Source of the DNA: Angelakisella sp.
GTDB lineage: Bacteria; Bacillota; Clostridia; Oscillospirales; Ruminococcaceae
Length of the DNA stretch: 5,247 nt
Assembly: GCA_022794295.1 (NCBI GenBank)
Contig: JAAWEO010000156.1
Coordinates: 1 to 5,247 of the forward strand
Reading direction: 5' to 3'
In this document: positions 5,046 through 5,247 of the stretch, one piece after another
Position numbering within the stretch: the stretch's first letter is position 1
How the letters are laid out: the number at the start of each line of letters is the position of its first letter
Position numbers and translations under genes: made by a program
The notes under the pieces: generated by a model
The model's input: the letters and a program-made list of their open reading frames with translations, nothing else
The model's database searches: none
What the model was told of the DNA's origin: nothing

Positions 5046-5084
5046 CAAGGGCGTGTCCCAATTTTTGGGGCACGCCTTGATTTT
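5046..5084 (+). terminator. Rho-independent terminator of guaB
   Basis: CAAGG-GCGTGTCCCA (5046-5060) pairs with TGGGGCACGCCTTG (5066-5079), with one bulged G (5050) and one T-G pair, and is followed by ATTTTA. It starts 41 bases after the guaB stop codon. The short U-tract makes it weaker than the other two terminators. Confidence 0.75.
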
Positions 5085-5104
5085 ATGGGCGGGGGCGATT
5101 TTGG

Positions 5105-5122
5105 GGCCGCCTGGAGGCGGCC
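5105..5122. repeat. 7-bp GC hairpin after guaB
   Basis: GGCCGCC (5105-5111) and GGCGGCC (5116-5122) enclose TGGA and are followed by only three T. It may be a back-up terminator for guaB or part of the hairpin cluster that fills the gene-free end of the window. Confidence 0.5.
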
Positions 5123-5131
5123 TTTAGAGGG

Positions 5132-5166
5132 TCGAATGGACCGGCCTCATGGGCCGGTCCATTCGA
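5132..5166. repeat. Perfect 15-bp inverted repeat (long hairpin)
   Basis: TCGAATGGACCGGCC (5132-5146) and GGCCGGTCCATTCGA (5152-5166) are exact complements around TCATG. No U-tract follows on either strand, so it does not look like an ordinary terminator. It could be an RNA 3'-end structure, a palindromic intergenic element of a repeat family, or a protein-binding site. Nothing in the window chooses between these. Confidence 0.7.
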
Positions 5167-5179
5167 GGGGGGCGGTTAT

Positions 5180-5209
5180 TGCAAAACACCCCACTGGGGT
5201 GTATTTGCA
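5180..5209. repeat. 13-bp inverted repeat with one bulge
   Basis: TGCAAAACACCCC (5180-5192) pairs with GGGGTGT-TTTGCA (5196-5209), with A5203 bulged and an ACT loop. On the minus strand the stem ends in TTTTGCAATAA, so it could be a weak terminator for a minus-strand gene to the right of the window. From 5210 to the end no gene is seen. Confidence 0.55.
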
Positions 5210-5247
5210 GGGTAGCTGGGTGCGGGGCGAGCAGGCTTCTCCTTTCT

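Noticed and set aside
3439..5073. Long minus-strand open frame (544 codons) opposite guaB
   Set aside because: A GC-rich antisense shadow with low-complexity Gly/Val/Ala/His/Leu composition; guaB on the + strand is unambiguous.
1..5247. CRISPR array, insertion sequence, phage or defence system
   Set aside because: No regularly spaced repeats, no transposase or integrase, no terminal inverted repeats with target duplications, and no nuclease, helicase or toxin-antitoxin pair. The XRE gene's neighbour is a DUF805 membrane protein, not a recognisable toxin.

Overview
The window looks like chromosomal DNA of a GC-rich gut-type Firmicute in class Clostridia, plausibly an Oscillospiraceae/Flavonifractor-like anaerobe. 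This is inferred from strong AGGAG-type ribosome binding sites, sigma-A-like promoters, U-tract terminators, a GC-rich codon bias and the protein families present. The species cannot be named from the sequence alone.

Layout, left to right. (1) Positions 1-256 hold no convincing protein gene but are dense in compensating inverted repeats and look like a structured non-coding RNA on the + strand. Several sequence blocks remind me of the raiA-motif RNA of anaerobic Firmicutes. (2) A minus-strand class V PLP-dependent enzyme (257-1501) ends directly against this RNA. (3) It is divergent from a Crp/Fnr-family regulator (1703-2386). The shared 201-bp intergenic region carries an FNR-box-like palindrome and a good promoter for the regulator. 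A strong terminator follows the regulator. (4) A short regulatory stretch with two related palindromes precedes a small XRE-type helix-turn-helix protein (2579-2839) and a DUF805 membrane protein with a Pro/Gly/Gln/Tyr-rich tail (2879-3343); the two probably form one operon closed by a GAAA-loop terminator. (5) A consensus promoter with extended -10 drives a monocistronic guaB (IMP dehydrogenase, 3499-5004), followed by a terminator. (6) The last 160 bp contain no gene but three further hairpins, one with a perfect 15-bp stem.

The regulator and the PLP enzyme probably form a divergent regulator/target pair, and the XRE protein probably regulates its own operon including the DUF805 protein. 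guaB is a housekeeping gene of GMP synthesis, but its protein is of an unusual subtype that closely resembles the IMP dehydrogenase of the protist Tritrichomonas foetus as I remember that sequence. The items most worth a second look are the structured RNA at the left end, the tandem operator pair at 2483-2553, the IMPDH subtype, and the hairpin cluster at the right end.
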